A stretch of DNA of 64,000 nucleotides from JAOADN01 sp049323795 (GCA_049323795.1 JBMOOH010000049.1:1-64000); one strand, 5' to 3'. Positions 26,918-36,035 are shown, counted from the stretch's first letter. Made by a program: numbers and translations. Notes: generated by a model not told the origin, from the letters alone.

Positions 26918-27828
26918 GAGGCGTCCTCGACGATCCAGGCGCACAGGTCGGGAAAGCTCAGGCCCTCGGCCCGCGCCTGCTCGGGCGACAGCGACGTGGG
27001 CGTCATGCCGGGCTGGGTGTTCGTCTCGAGGAGGAACAGGCCGGCCAGCCCCCTGGAGTCGTCCCAGCGGAAGTCGGTCCGGCTGAGCCCGCGGCAGCCG
27101 AGCGCGCGATGCGCCCGGACGGCGTAGTCCCGGCAGGCTTGCGTGATCTCGGCGGGGATCCGGGCCGGGACGACGTGGCGCGACCCGCCGGGGGCATACT
27201 TCGCGTGGTAGTCGTACCAGCCGTCGGTCAGGATTTCCGTCACCGACAATGCCCGGTCGCCGAGGACGCTGACGGTCAGCTCGCGCCCCGGGACATAGGC
27301 TTCGACCATCACGGCGGCGGGGGCGTCCGGCCCGAGCCGGGCCGGGCCGTTGGCGTCCCCGCGGACGATGTGGATGCCGACCGAGGAGCCTTCGTTGTTG
27401 GGCTTCACGACGTAAGGCGGCGCCATCACGTGCCGCGCCTGCACCTCCGCGGCGCTGGCCATGACGCTCTCTGCCACCGGCAATCCGTTCGCCCGGTAGG
27501 ATTCCTTTGCCTTCGTCTTGTCCATCGCGAGCGCCGAGGCGAGGACGCCGGAATGGGTGTAGGGAATCCGGAGCCATTCGAGGAGACCCTGGACGCAGCC
27601 ATCCTCGCCCCAGCGACCGTGGAGCGCGTTGAAGCAGACGCGGGGCGCCAGCGCGCGCAGGCGCTCGGACAGGTCGGGGCCGGCATCGACCTCGACCACG
27701 TCGTATCCCGCCTCCCGCAGCGCGGCTGCGCATTCGCGCCCCGACACGAGCGAAACTTCGCGCTCGACCGAAGGGCCGCCCATGAGAACCGCCACCTTGG
27801 GGGCATGTCCGCTCGACTCGCCCGCCAT
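26905..27828 (-). CDS. ddl: D-alanine--D-alanine ligase
   Basis: ATP-grasp ligase making the D-Ala-D-Ala dipeptide. 307 residues. Visible: VLMGGPSVEREVSLVSG, NALHGRWGEDG, KPNNEGSSVGI, LSRTDFRWD and LLETNTQPGMT, the last with magnesium ligands. Sits between murB and ftsQ as usual in alphaproteobacteria. Start ATG 27828 with GGCGGAC upstream; 3' end overlaps ftsQ. Confidence 0.96.
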   Translation of the reverse strand: MAGESSGHAPKVAVLMGGPSVEREVSLVSGRECAAALREAGYDVVEVDAGPDLSERLRALAPRVCFNALHGRWGEDGCVQGLLEWLRIPYTHSGVLASALAMDKTKAKESYRANGLPVAESVMASAAEVQARHVMAPPYVVKPNNEGSSVGIHIVRGDANGPARLGPDAPAAVMVEAYVPGRELTVSVLGDRALSVTEILTDGWYDYHAKYAPGGSRHVVPARIPAEITQACRDYAVRAHRALGCRGLSRTDFRWDDSRGLAGLFLLETNTQPGMTPTSLSPEQARAEGLSFPDLCAWIVEDASCDR

Positions 27829-27868
27829 GTCCGCCTGTATCCGGGGCCCTTGCGGGCCCTTGGTTTCG

Positions 27869-28819
27869 TTATTCTTTTTCTACTGCCTCAGGGGCCGGTT
27901 CGCCGACCCTCATGATTTCCCATTCTAGCGCGATACCGCGCTGTTGGAAAACCCTTTTTCGCACATCCTCGCCAAGCTCCTCGAGGTCGGCCGCGGTGGC
28001 ACCGCCGGTGTTCACGAGGAAGTTCGCGTGCTTGGGCGAGATCTGCGCGCCACCCCGCCTCGCCCCGCGCATCCCGGCGTCGTCGATCAGTTTCCAGGCC
28101 TTGAGATCATGGACGTCGTCCATCCGGCCGGTCGAGGAGAAGCCCGCAGGATTGCGGAAGGTCGATCCGGCCGAACGGTCCCTGACGGGCTGGCTCGCGT
28201 CGCGCCGGGCCACCTGGTCGGCCATCCGGGCCTCGATCTCGGACGGATTGCCGGGCGGGGCATCGAACGTCGCCTCGATCACGACCCACCCGTCCGGAAG
28301 CTGCGAGCGGCGGTAGCCGAGGCCGAGGCCGGCCGCGGGGAGCACGAGGGTCCTGCCGTCACGGGCGACCACCCGGACTTCGACAAGGAAGTCCGCGACG
28401 TAGTGGCCGTAGCAGCCCGCGTTCATCCGCACCGCGCCACCGATCGTGCCCGGGATGGTCCGCAGAAAGCCGAGGTCCGCGCCCGCCTCCGCCGCCCTCC
28501 GGGCGACGTGGGCGTCGAGCGAGGCCGCGCCGGCCACCACGGTCCGGCCGGATACCGAGATCCCCGCGAAGGTCCGGCCAAGCCGGATGACCACGGCGCG
28601 CAGGCCGCCGTCGCGGACGATCAGGTTCGAGCCCACGCCGATCGGGAAGACCGGCACCGAAGCATCGAGCGCGGCGAGGAAGGACGCGAGATCGGCCTCG
28701 TCCGCCGGCTGGAAGAGCCAGTCCGCAGGCCCGCCGACCCGGAGCCAGGTCAGATCGGACAGGCTCCGGCCGGGGGTCAGGGAACCGCGGACCGAGGATA
28801 TGCCGGGGGGAAGCACCAT
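27869..28819 (-). CDS. murB: UDP-N-acetylenolpyruvoylglucosamine reductase
   Basis: FAD enzyme reducing UDP-GlcNAc-enolpyruvate to UDP-MurNAc. 316 residues, type I. FAD-binding GVGSNLIVRDGG, GADLGFLRTIPGTIGGAVRMNAGCYG, catalytic S in SAGSTFRNPAG, and a C-terminal acidic E near HANFLVNTGGATAADLEEL. Shine-Dalgarno AGAGGGAACGG before ATG 28819. Between DUF2484 genes and ddl. Confidence 0.96.
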   Translation of the reverse strand: MVLPPGISSVRGSLTPGRSLSDLTWLRVGGPADWLFQPADEADLASFLAALDASVPVFPIGVGSNLIVRDGGLRAVVIRLGRTFAGISVSGRTVVAGAASLDAHVARRAAEAGADLGFLRTIPGTIGGAVRMNAGCYGHYVADFLVEVRVVARDGRTLVLPAAGLGLGYRRSQLPDGWVVIEATFDAPPGNPSEIEARMADQVARRDASQPVRDRSAGSTFRNPAGFSSTGRMDDVHDLKAWKLIDDAGMRGARRGGAQISPKHANFLVNTGGATAADLEELGEDVRKRVFQQRGIALEWEIMRVGEPAPEAVEKE

Positions 28820-28888
28820 CCGTTCCCTCTAGCGGATCGGCGGGGGTCGGAAAAGCGAATCGCACGGTGCCGTGATGCGGCCCGGGCC

Positions 28889-29155
28889 CTACTCCGCCGC
28901 CTTCCCCTCGCGCTTGCCGCCCCGCCGCAGCCACCTCCAGGTGCAGATCAGCGGCCAGCGGAGGATCGAGGCGCCGGCGGCAAGGCTGAGGAGGCCCCAG
29001 AACGGGCCTGTCTCGTAGGTGACCCAGCCGAGGATGGGGATGCCGGCGGCGATCAGGACGTAGGCGGCGGTCCAGCGGTTGTCCTTCGAGGGCAGCATCG
29101 CGATCACGGTGGCGATGACGGCCCAGAGGCCGATGGCGGCGATGGAGAGCGTCAT
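28889..29155 (-). CDS. DUF2484 family membrane protein (second copy)
   Basis: 88 residues, with two to three hydrophobic helices (LSIAAIGLWAVIATVIAMLP, YVLIAAGIPILGWVTY, FWGLLSLAAGASILRWPL) and a basic C-terminus RWLRRGGKREGK. Shares the layout of the gene before it: a Trp-containing first helix ending in AMLP, then a helix with P-IL-W, then a loop-helix ending in R-PL. Both belong to DUF2484, a family I know only from Rhodobacterales dcw clusters. The ATG overlaps the upstream stop (ATGA). Role unknown. Confidence 0.8.
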   Translation of the reverse strand: MTLSIAAIGLWAVIATVIAMLPSKDNRWTAAYVLIAAGIPILGWVTYETGPFWGLLSLAAGASILRWPLICTWRWLRRGGKREGKAAE

Positions 29156-29442
29156 GGGCCGGCCTCGCGGTCAGGGCCGGCGCCGGGCGGACGGGGCATG
29201 GACAGGTCCAGCGCGCGACGGGAGAGGAACCAGAGGGGGCGTCGGAACATCGAGACGAAACCGAGGGTTCCCAGAAGCGCGGGGACGGCCCCGTACGCCA
29301 GGCCGATCCAGACCAGGATCGCGGGCGCAAGCACCAGGAGCACGATCCCCGGCGGGAACTGCCGCCGGTAGGGTAGCATCGCCGTCCCTGCCGCCGCGAG
29401 CACCCAGAGGCAGGCCGCGAGGAGGGGCCAGCCGACGGTCAT
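29152..29442 (-). CDS. DUF2484 family membrane protein (first copy)
   Basis: 96 residues: WPLLAACLWVLAAAGTAMLPYRRQFPPG starts the DUF2484 pattern, followed by IVLLVLAPAILVWIGLAYG and GFVSMFRRPLWFL. Predicted inner-membrane protein with about three short helices. Both ends are coupled: its ATG overlaps the murC stop and its stop overlaps the next DUF2484 gene, so its expression is tied to peptidoglycan synthesis genes. Function unknown. Confidence 0.85.
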   Translation of the reverse strand: MTVGWPLLAACLWVLAAAGTAMLPYRRQFPPGIVLLVLAPAILVWIGLAYGAVPALLGTLGFVSMFRRPLWFLSRRALDLSMPRPPGAGPDREAGP

Positions 29443-30884
29443 GCCGCGGCGCGTGAGAGCCGCGCGGGCAGTCCGTTCGCCCAGGCGCTGATCGTGCCCG
29501 CCCCGAGGCAGACGACGATGTCGCCGGGGCGCGCCTGTTCCCGCACCAGCCGGGCGAGGTCGTTCTCGTCGAGGATGGCCCGGGCGTGGCGGTGGCCGTG
29601 GGCGATGAGGCCCGCAACGAGGTCGTCGCGCGTGGCGCCGGGGATCGGGTCCTCTCCGGCCGCATAGACCTCGGCGATGGCGACGACGTCGGCCTCGTTG
29701 AAGCAGGCGCAGAAATCCTCGAAGAGGTTCGAGAGCCGCGTGTAGCGGTGGGGCTGGTGGACGGCAATCACGCGGGCACCGGGATTGCCCGCGACGGCCT
29801 GCCGCGCGGCCTTGAGCACCGCCGCGATCTCGACCGGGTGGTGGCCGTAGTCGTCGATGACGGTGACGCCGCCCAGCACCTCTCCCACCTTGGTGAAGCG
29901 GCGGTTGACACCCGCGAAGCCTGCGAGAGCCGTGCGGATCTCGTCCTTCTTCATGCCCAGATGGCGGGCGACGGCGATGGCGGCGAGCGCGTTACTGACG
30001 TTGTGGTCGCCGGGCATCGGGAGCGTGCAGCCCTCGATCAGGCTCACGCTGCCCTTCTCGTCGGGGCCCTCGCCCTGGAGCGCCACGTCGAAATGCGCGA
30101 CGCCCTTTTCGAAGCGGAGGTTCAGGGCGCGCACGTCGGCCTGTGCGTTGAAGCCGAAGGTGACGATGCGGCGGTCGGTGACGCGGCCGACGAGCGCCTG
30201 CACCTCGGGGTGGTCGGTGCAGCAGACGGCGAGGCCGTAGAAGGGAACGTTCGTCACGAAGTCGTGGAAGCCCTTGCGGAGATTCTCGATCGTGCCCCAG
30301 TGCTCCATATGTTCGGGGTCGATGTTCGTGACGATCGCGATGGTGGCGGGGAGCTTGTTGAAGGAGCCGTCCGACTCATCGGCTTCGACCACCATCCACT
30401 CCCCCGCCCCGGCGCGCGCGTTCGAGCCATAGGCATGGATGACGCCGCCGTTGATGACGGTCGGATCGAAGCCGCCCCTGTCGAGGAGCGTCGCGACCAT
30501 CGTGGTGGTGGTCGTCTTGCCATGCGTGCCGGCGATGGCGATGTTGGACCGCAGCCGCATGAGTTCGGCGAGCATCTCGGCGCGGCGCACGACGGGGAGC
30601 TTGCGGCGGCGGGCCTCTTCCAGTTCCGGGTTGCCCTTCCTGATCGCGGAGGAGATGACGACCACCGCGGCCTCGCCGATGTTTCCGGCCCGCTGGCCTT
30701 CGTGGAAGGTCGCACCGAGCCTGACGAGCCGGTCGGTGATCTTCGATGCCTTCGCGTCAGAGCCCTGCACGGTGTAACCCAGGGTCATCAGCACCTCGGC
30801 GATGCCCGACATGCCGATGCCGCCGATCCCGATGAAGTGGATCGGCCCGAGTTCGAGCGGGAGCTTGGTTGCGGCGGCGTTCAT
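29439..30884 (-). CDS. murC: UDP-N-acetylmuramate--L-alanine ligase
   Basis: Adds L-Ala to UDP-MurNAc. 481 residues. N-terminal HFIGIGGIGMSGIAE, ATP loop GTHGKTTTTTM, VVEADESDGSF, DHNVSNALAA and DDYGHHPVEI. Start ATG 30884 overlaps the murG stop (ATGA). The stop overlaps the first DUF2484 gene. Confidence 0.97.
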   Translation of the reverse strand: MNAAATKLPLELGPIHFIGIGGIGMSGIAEVLMTLGYTVQGSDAKASKITDRLVRLGATFHEGQRAGNIGEAAVVVISSAIRKGNPELEEARRRKLPVVRRAEMLAELMRLRSNIAIAGTHGKTTTTTMVATLLDRGGFDPTVINGGVIHAYGSNARAGAGEWMVVEADESDGSFNKLPATIAIVTNIDPEHMEHWGTIENLRKGFHDFVTNVPFYGLAVCCTDHPEVQALVGRVTDRRIVTFGFNAQADVRALNLRFEKGVAHFDVALQGEGPDEKGSVSLIEGCTLPMPGDHNVSNALAAIAVARHLGMKKDEIRTALAGFAGVNRRFTKVGEVLGGVTVIDDYGHHPVEIAAVLKAARQAVAGNPGARVIAVHQPHRYTRLSNLFEDFCACFNEADVVAIAEVYAAGEDPIPGATRDDLVAGLIAHGHRHARAILDENDLARLVREQARPGDIVVCLGAGTISAWANGLPARLSRAAA

Positions 30885-31978
30885 GCGCTTCCTTTCTGGG
30901 CCAGCGCCTCGACGAGGGCGGCGAGGCGTCCGGTGGCGTCGGGGACAGAGTGCGACAGGGCGGCATCGGCCATGCGCGTCGCGCCCCCTGGGTTCGTCAG
31001 GACCGTGGCGATGTGCTGCGAAAGCGTCGCGGGGTCAAGGCGGGATTCGGGGATCAGGATCGCGGCCCCCGCATCCACGAGGCCGCGGGCGTTCGCCGTC
31101 TGGTGGTCGGCGGTGGCCGCGGCGAAAGGGACGAGGATCGACGGGCGGCCGATCGTGGCGATGTCGGCGACCGAGGAGGCGCCGGAGCGCGAGATGACGA
31201 GCTGGGCTTCGGAGAGGCGGCGGGCAATGTCGGTGAAGAAGGGCTCGACCTCGGCCCGGATGCCGGCGGCGGCGTAGATGGCGGCGGCGCGCCCGGCATC
31301 CTCGGGACGGGCCTGGTGGGCGACGCGCAGGTTCTGGCGGAGGCCGTCGGGGAGTTGCGCGACGGCGGCGGGGACGACGTCCGAGAGGATGCGCGCGCCC
31401 TGGCTGCCGCCGATGACGACGACGCTCATCGGGTAGTTGCCGGGCGGTATGTAGGGGGCGGCGGCACGGTCGCGGATGGCGGCGCGGACGGGGTTGCCGG
31501 TGTGGGTGCCTGTGACCCCCGGGGGGAGCGCGGTGGGCCAGGTCCCGCAGGCGATGGCATCCACGCGCGGGGCGAAGAAGGTGTTGACGCGGCCGAGGAC
31601 GCCATTCTGTTCGTGGATGAGCCGGGGAAGGCGCAGCGCCCAGGCCGCGGCGAGGGCGGGAATCGTCGGGTAGCCGCCGAAACCCGCGACGACCGTGGGG
31701 CGGTCGCGGAACATGCGCCAGCCGGCGGCCGCGATCCCGCGGGCGATCCGGCCGGGGACAGCCAGTTTCGCAGCCGCGCCGCCACGCGCCGTCGTGGCGG
31801 ACGAAATGCGCTCGATCGTCACGGGATGCGGGAACCCGCCGGCGTAGCGCACACCCCGGTCGTCGGTCGAGAGCTTCACGCGCCAGCCGCGGGCGAGCAT
31901 CTCCTCGGCCAGCGCCTGTGCGGGGAACATGTGCCCGCCGGTTCCTCCCGCCGCGATGAGGAGGAGCGGCCGGCTCAC
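30881..31978 (-). CDS. murG: Undecaprenyl-PP-MurNAc-pentapeptide GlcNAc transferase
   Basis: Glycosyltransferase making lipid II on the inner face of the membrane. 365 residues, GT-B fold: IAAGGTGGHMFPAQALAEE, HEQNGVLGRVN, VVIGGSQGARILSD, ISRSGASSVADI, VPFAAATADHQTANA. The start is GTG at 31978 with a poor Shine-Dalgarno. Located 103 bases after ftsW. Confidence 0.96.
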   Translation of the reverse strand: MSRPLLLIAAGGTGGHMFPAQALAEEMLARGWRVKLSTDDRGVRYAGGFPHPVTIERISSATTARGGAAAKLAVPGRIARGIAAAGWRMFRDRPTVVAGFGGYPTIPALAAAWALRLPRLIHEQNGVLGRVNTFFAPRVDAIACGTWPTALPPGVTGTHTGNPVRAAIRDRAAAPYIPPGNYPMSVVVIGGSQGARILSDVVPAAVAQLPDGLRQNLRVAHQARPEDAGRAAAIYAAAGIRAEVEPFFTDIARRLSEAQLVISRSGASSVADIATIGRPSILVPFAAATADHQTANARGLVDAGAAILIPESRLDPATLSQHIATVLTNPGGATRMADAALSHSVPDATGRLAALVEALAQKGSA

Positions 31979-32081
31979 GGCGCGGGGGCTCTGCGAACCG
32001 GGCCGCGCGGCGTGCCCCGGCCGCGCTCCGCGGCACCGGGACGATCGCGCGCCGGAACGGCGGACCCTGCCCGGGCAGCCA

Positions 32082-33248
32082 TCAGCGGCCCCGTTTCAGC
32101 AGGATGTCGCCGATCTGCCCCTGCGGCCGCTGGCGGGTGAGCGCAAGCAGGATTCCCACGAGGATGCCGCTCGCGATGACAGAGGACCCGCCGTAGCTCA
32201 CGAAGGGAAGGGTCATTCCCTTGGCTGGCAGAAGGCGGGCGGCAACACCCATGTTGATGATCGCCTGGACGGCGAAGATGCAGGCAAGACCGGTGCCGGC
32301 GATGCGGATGAAGGGATCGCGTTCGTTCATCAGGCGGAGGATCGACCGGATGGTGATGGTCGCATAGAGCGCGATGATCACCACGACGAGGACGAGGCCG
32401 TATTCCTCGGCCGCGACTGCGATGATGAAGTCGGTATGGGCATCGGGCAGCGACCATTTGACCTGGCCCTCACCGACACCGACGCCGAAGAAGCCGCCCT
32501 CCTGTATGGCGTTGGTCGCGTAGCCGATCTGGGTGCGCGGATCGATGTCGGCCGAGAGGAACCCGTCGATGCGGCGGGCGAAGTGTTCGGACACCCTGTA
32601 GGCCGCAAGTCCGCCGACCCCGGCCAGGCTCACCACCACGGCCAGAAGCAGGAAGGGCGCCCCGGCGATGAAGTACATAACCGACCACGAGAAGAGAATG
32701 AGCGCGGCCTGCCCGAAATCGGGCTGAAGGACAAGGAGAAGAACGATGGCCGAGGCCGTGAGGAAAGAATAGAGCCGTCCGGGCGGTCCGCCGAGTTCGG
32801 AAGCCGCGGCCATCAGCCAGGCCGCGAGGACGACAAACCCCGGCTTCAGGAACTCGGACGGTTGCACCGATGCGAAGCCGAGGGAAATCCAGCGGACGGC
32901 GCCCTTTCCGTAGTCGGTCCCCACCACCGGCAGCGACACCAGGGCGGCGAAGGCCAAGGCGAAGCCGATGATCCCGATCCGCCGCACCGCCTGCGGGGGC
33001 AGCATCGACAGCACGACCATCACGGTCACGGCGATGGTGCCGAACATGGCCTGCCGCGTGACGTAGAAGAACGGATCGAGTCCGTTCTTCTCGGCCAGCG
33101 GCACGGACGCCGCCAGGCCGAGCAGCAGCCCGATGACGAAAAGCACGAGGACGCAGACCAGCGAGATCTTGTCGATCGTGCGCCACCAGCGCGGAAGCAC
33201 CGGGTCGCCCGCCCGCGCAGGCATGCGACCATAGACCATCTCAGTCAT
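32082..33248 (-). CDS. ftsW: Lipid II glycosyltransferase FtsW (SEDS)
   Basis: Polytopic SEDS protein that polymerises septal glycan with FtsI. 388 residues with about ten hydrophobic helices. Characteristic: SFLKPGFV-type stretch (VQPSEFLKPGFVVLAAW), LQPDFGQ with the catalytic-loop Asp, DAHTDFIIAVAAEEYG, and the C-terminal TLPFVSYGGSS. ATG 33248. The 270 bases upstream hold no intact gene, only the tail of the broken GFA gene and a possible promoter, so ftsW may restart transcription here. Confidence 0.96.
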   Translation of the reverse strand: MTEMVYGRMPARAGDPVLPRWWRTIDKISLVCVLVLFVIGLLLGLAASVPLAEKNGLDPFFYVTRQAMFGTIAVTVMVVLSMLPPQAVRRIGIIGFALAFAALVSLPVVGTDYGKGAVRWISLGFASVQPSEFLKPGFVVLAAWLMAAASELGGPPGRLYSFLTASAIVLLLVLQPDFGQAALILFSWSVMYFIAGAPFLLLAVVVSLAGVGGLAAYRVSEHFARRIDGFLSADIDPRTQIGYATNAIQEGGFFGVGVGEGQVKWSLPDAHTDFIIAVAAEEYGLVLVVVIIALYATITIRSILRLMNERDPFIRIAGTGLACIFAVQAIINMGVAARLLPAKGMTLPFVSYGGSSVIASGILVGILLALTRQRPQGQIGDILLKRGR

Positions 33249-33519
33249 GGGATACCGCTCTCACTGCCTCGTCCCGCCCGTTCACCGGGTCTGAAGAGAA
33301 AGTGTAGCCAAACAGAGGCAACGACGCCAGCGGGAACAGGCCGGCAGCGGGGAAAAACGTCGAGGACCGGAGGGGCCCCGGGCGCGCGGCGCGCGTGTCG
33401 GGCCGTCCGGGCCGAAGGTGGGCGGCCGGCGGCAAAGCGCGCAGGCACGGGGGAGTCAGAATCGTGCGGGGGCCGCGTCACGCCGGGCGAGGCTTGCGCC
33501 GGCCGGCAGGCCCTGCGGC

Positions 33520-33945
33520 CGCAGCATCCGGGGACGGCCGGAACGCCGTCGGGCAGGACGCACCGGGGAGAGCTTCCGGGGGGAAGCTTCGTCGAGGTGA
33601 GGATGTCGATGTCGGGCGGCAGTGCAGCGGGATCGTCGAGCGTGCCGCCCCGGACGAATGCCATGGGCCGCCCTGCCCCCGCCGAGTGCGACCAGAGGGC
33701 GACATGGCAGTCGGGGCAGCGCAGGCTGATCCGGCCGTGCCGGAGTTCGAGGGGGTATCCGCCCCGGTGGGATGCCCGGCGACGCGCCGATCCTGGCCGT
33801 CTCGATCATCGCGTCGATCGCATGCAGCCCGCCGGTCTTGCGCGGGCACCGGGGCGGTGGCAGGCATGGACGAAGAGCGGCCCGTCGGTCAGGCGGAAAC
33901 GGATGTTGCCGCAGGTGCAGTGGCCGTTGATGGGGAGTTCCCCGG
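33520..33945 (-). pseudogene. Broken GFA-family (glutathione-dependent formaldehyde-activating-like) gene
   Basis: Three frames together spell a GFA protein of about 135 residues. Frame one: INGHCTCGNIRFRLTDGPL then FVHACH, the GxCxCG...F and HCxxC zone. A shift near 33836-33861 leads to RKTGGLHAIDAMIETARIG. A second shift near 33749-33782 leads to GYPLELRHGRISLRCPDCHV (second Cys pair) and FVRGGTLDDPAALPP, LPDGVPAVP. No frame is complete and no clear start codon is seen. GFA proteins are zinc-binding and glutathione-related, mostly of unknown substrate. Position between the cupin gene and ftsW suggests a former operon member. Either true decay or sequence errors. Confidence 0.75.
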
Positions 33946-33953
33946 GCAGAGTG

Positions 33954-34547
33954 TCAGGTCGGCAGGAGCCAGATCGCGAGGAACGGGCTTTCGCCCGAGC
34001 GCATCGCGTGGCGGATGCCGGGGGGATTGTAGATCAGTCCGCGCGGGCCGGGATCGGCCCAGTCCATGCGGTCGTTCCACCACTCGCCGGGGGTGAGGGA
34101 GAAGTAGACCTCTTCCGGCGGGTGGACGTGGATCGGGTAGTCGACATGCGGCGCCATCAGGCTGACGCCGATCCGGACATCGTCCCGCGCCTCGATGCCG
34201 TCCGGACCGACGACCATCGCGTTCGCATGTCCCTCGCGGAAACGCGCGTCGCCCGAGGAGGTGCGCACCGTCCAGCGGAGGCGCGGCGCGAGGGCGGCGA
34301 AAGCCTCGGCCACCGGGCGGCGGGTGTCGTCACGGGCGGCGGCGTAGCACCCGGGCAGGATCGCGCAGACGGGAAGGCCGGAGGCTGCGCCGCCTGCCGA
34401 TCCGGTACGGCTGCGGGTGCGGCCGAAGACACGGGTGGCGGCGGCCCGCGCCTCGGATCCCGCGGGCGCGTCGGCCATGACGGCGGTTTCGAGCGCTGCG
34501 AGGAAGGTTGCGACCTCGGGGTCGCGGGGGCGGTCCTGTGGCTGCAT
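33954..34547 (-). CDS. Cupin of the dimethylsulfoniopropionate (DMSP) lyase family
   Basis: 197 residues. The C-terminal cupin has Y137-P-I-H140-V-H142-P-P-E-E146-V-Y148 and H180 in PPGIRHAM. The spacing Y, H, E, Y, H equals the metal and catalytic set reported for DddQ (Y120, H125, E129, Y131, H163 as I recall them), and the length fits DddL/DddQ (about 190-200). DMSP lyases release dimethyl sulfide and acrylate. GGAAGGACC precedes ATG 34547, 14 bases after the murD stop, so it is in the murD operon. Family membership is fairly sure; DMSP as substrate is inference, since the family also contains uncharacterised cupins. Confidence 0.7.
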   Translation of the reverse strand: MQPQDRPRDPEVATFLAALETAVMADAPAGSEARAAATRVFGRTRSRTGSAGGAASGLPVCAILPGCYAAARDDTRRPVAEAFAALAPRLRWTVRTSSGDARFREGHANAMVVGPDGIEARDDVRIGVSLMAPHVDYPIHVHPPEEVYFSLTPGEWWNDRMDWADPGPRGLIYNPPGIRHAMRSGESPFLAIWLLPT

Positions 34548-34561
34548 CGGCGGTCCTTCCG

Positions 34562-35974
34562 TCAGTCGGCGCCCTGTTCCAGGACGGAACGCACCCGCGC
34601 GGTGAAGTCCTCCCCCCGCTTCTCGAAGTTCGGATACTGGTCGAAGCTCGCCGCCGCCGGGGCGAGGAGGACGGTTTCGCCCGGCTCCGCCTCGGCCGCG
34701 GCGCGGGCGACGGCGCGCTCCATCGTCTCGCAGATCTCGTGCGGGGTCTGGCTGATCTGGAGCGCGAAGTCGCGGGCAGAGTGGCCGATGAGGTAGGCCT
34801 TGACGACGTGGCCGAGGTGGGGCGCGAGGGCGGCGATCCCGCCCTCTTTCCCCAGGCCCCCGGCGATCCAGCGGATCTTCGGGAAGGCTTGCAGGGCCTT
34901 CGCGGCGCTGTCGACGTTCGTGGCCTTGCTGTCGTTGACAAAGCGCACGCCGTTCCTCTCGCCCACGAGCTCGCTGCGGTGGGGGAGGCCCTCGAACGAG
35001 TGGAACGCTTCCTCGATGACCTTCGGAGCGAGGCCGAGGCTGCGGGCGGCGGCGTAGGCCGCGCAGGCGTTCTGGTGGTTGTGCGCACCGGGAAGACCCC
35101 TCACGTCGCGGAGGTCGATCGAGGCGACCTGGCGGCCCTTGCGCCATTCCGACAGGAACCCCTTGCGCGCGAAGACCGCCCAGGCGAAACCTTCGAGCCT
35201 CTGGCCCGAGGAGATGCGGATGACGCGGGCGTCGTCCGGCCCCTGCCCCATCTGGCCGGCGAGGAAGCGGCCCTCGGGCTCGTCGACGCCGATGACCGCG
35301 CGGTCGGGGCCGCCTTGGGTGAAGAGCCGGGCCTTGGCCGCGAAGTAGCCGCCAATGCCGCCGTGGCGGTCGAGGTGGTCGGGCGAGAGGTTGGTGAAGA
35401 CGGCGACGTCCGGCGTCAGCGCGCGGGCGAGTTCGGTCTGGTAGGAGGAGAGCTCGAGCACCACCGCCTCGCCATCGCCCGCGGGGTCGAGGTCGAGGAC
35501 GCCGCGGCCGATGTTGCCCGCGATCTGTGCGGTCCGGCCGCCGGCGACGAGGATGTGGTGGATGAGGGCGGTGGTCGTGGACTTGCCGTTCGAGCCGGTG
35601 ACGGCGACCACCTTCGGCGCGCTGCCGAAGCTGTCCCAGTCAGGGGTGGAAAATGAGCGGAAGAAGAGACCGATGTCGTTGTCGACCGGCACGCCGCGGT
35701 CGAGCGCCCTGGCGATCAGGGGGTGCGGCGCGGGGTAGAGGTGCGGGATGCCGGGGGAGGTGACGAGAAGCGCGAGGTTCTCCCATGACGTGTCGCGGGT
35801 GATGTCGGTGATCCGGAACCCCTCCGCCTCGGCCCTGGCGCGGGCCTCGGGGCTGTCGTCCCAGAGAAGCGCGACAGCGCCGCCCGCGGCGAGCGCGCGG
35901 GCGGTGGCGAGGCCGGAGCGGCCGAGGCCCAGCACCGCGACCCTTGCGCCTTCGTAGCCACGGACTGGAATCAT
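34562..35974 (-). CDS. murD: UDP-N-acetylmuramoyl-L-alanine--D-glutamate ligase
   Basis: Adds D-Glu to UDP-MurNAc-L-Ala. 470 residues: VLGLGRSGLATARAL, ATP loop VTGSNGKSTTTALI, ELSSYQTEL, NLSPDHLDRHG, VNDSKATN and AAASFDQYPNFEKRG. The start at 35974 (MIPVRGYEGARVAVLG) has GGGGTGC upstream; a start ten codons earlier is not family-like. Flanked by accessory insertions on both sides. Confidence 0.96.
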   Translation of the reverse strand: MIPVRGYEGARVAVLGLGRSGLATARALAAGGAVALLWDDSPEARARAEAEGFRITDITRDTSWENLALLVTSPGIPHLYPAPHPLIARALDRGVPVDNDIGLFFRSFSTPDWDSFGSAPKVVAVTGSNGKSTTTALIHHILVAGGRTAQIAGNIGRGVLDLDPAGDGEAVVLELSSYQTELARALTPDVAVFTNLSPDHLDRHGGIGGYFAAKARLFTQGGPDRAVIGVDEPEGRFLAGQMGQGPDDARVIRISSGQRLEGFAWAVFARKGFLSEWRKGRQVASIDLRDVRGLPGAHNHQNACAAYAAARSLGLAPKVIEEAFHSFEGLPHRSELVGERNGVRFVNDSKATNVDSAAKALQAFPKIRWIAGGLGKEGGIAALAPHLGHVVKAYLIGHSARDFALQISQTPHEICETMERAVARAAAEAEPGETVLLAPAAASFDQYPNFEKRGEDFTARVRSVLEQGAD

Positions 35975-36035
35975 GCCTGCACCCCGACCGGAACCCGGAG
36001 GCACGCCTGACGCCCTCCACCATGGTGTGAGTAAG

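Noticed and set aside
33245..33664. Separate 139-residue protein before ftsW
   Set aside because: Its first 50 residues are the C-terminal part of the broken GFA gene and the remainder is low-complexity read-through.
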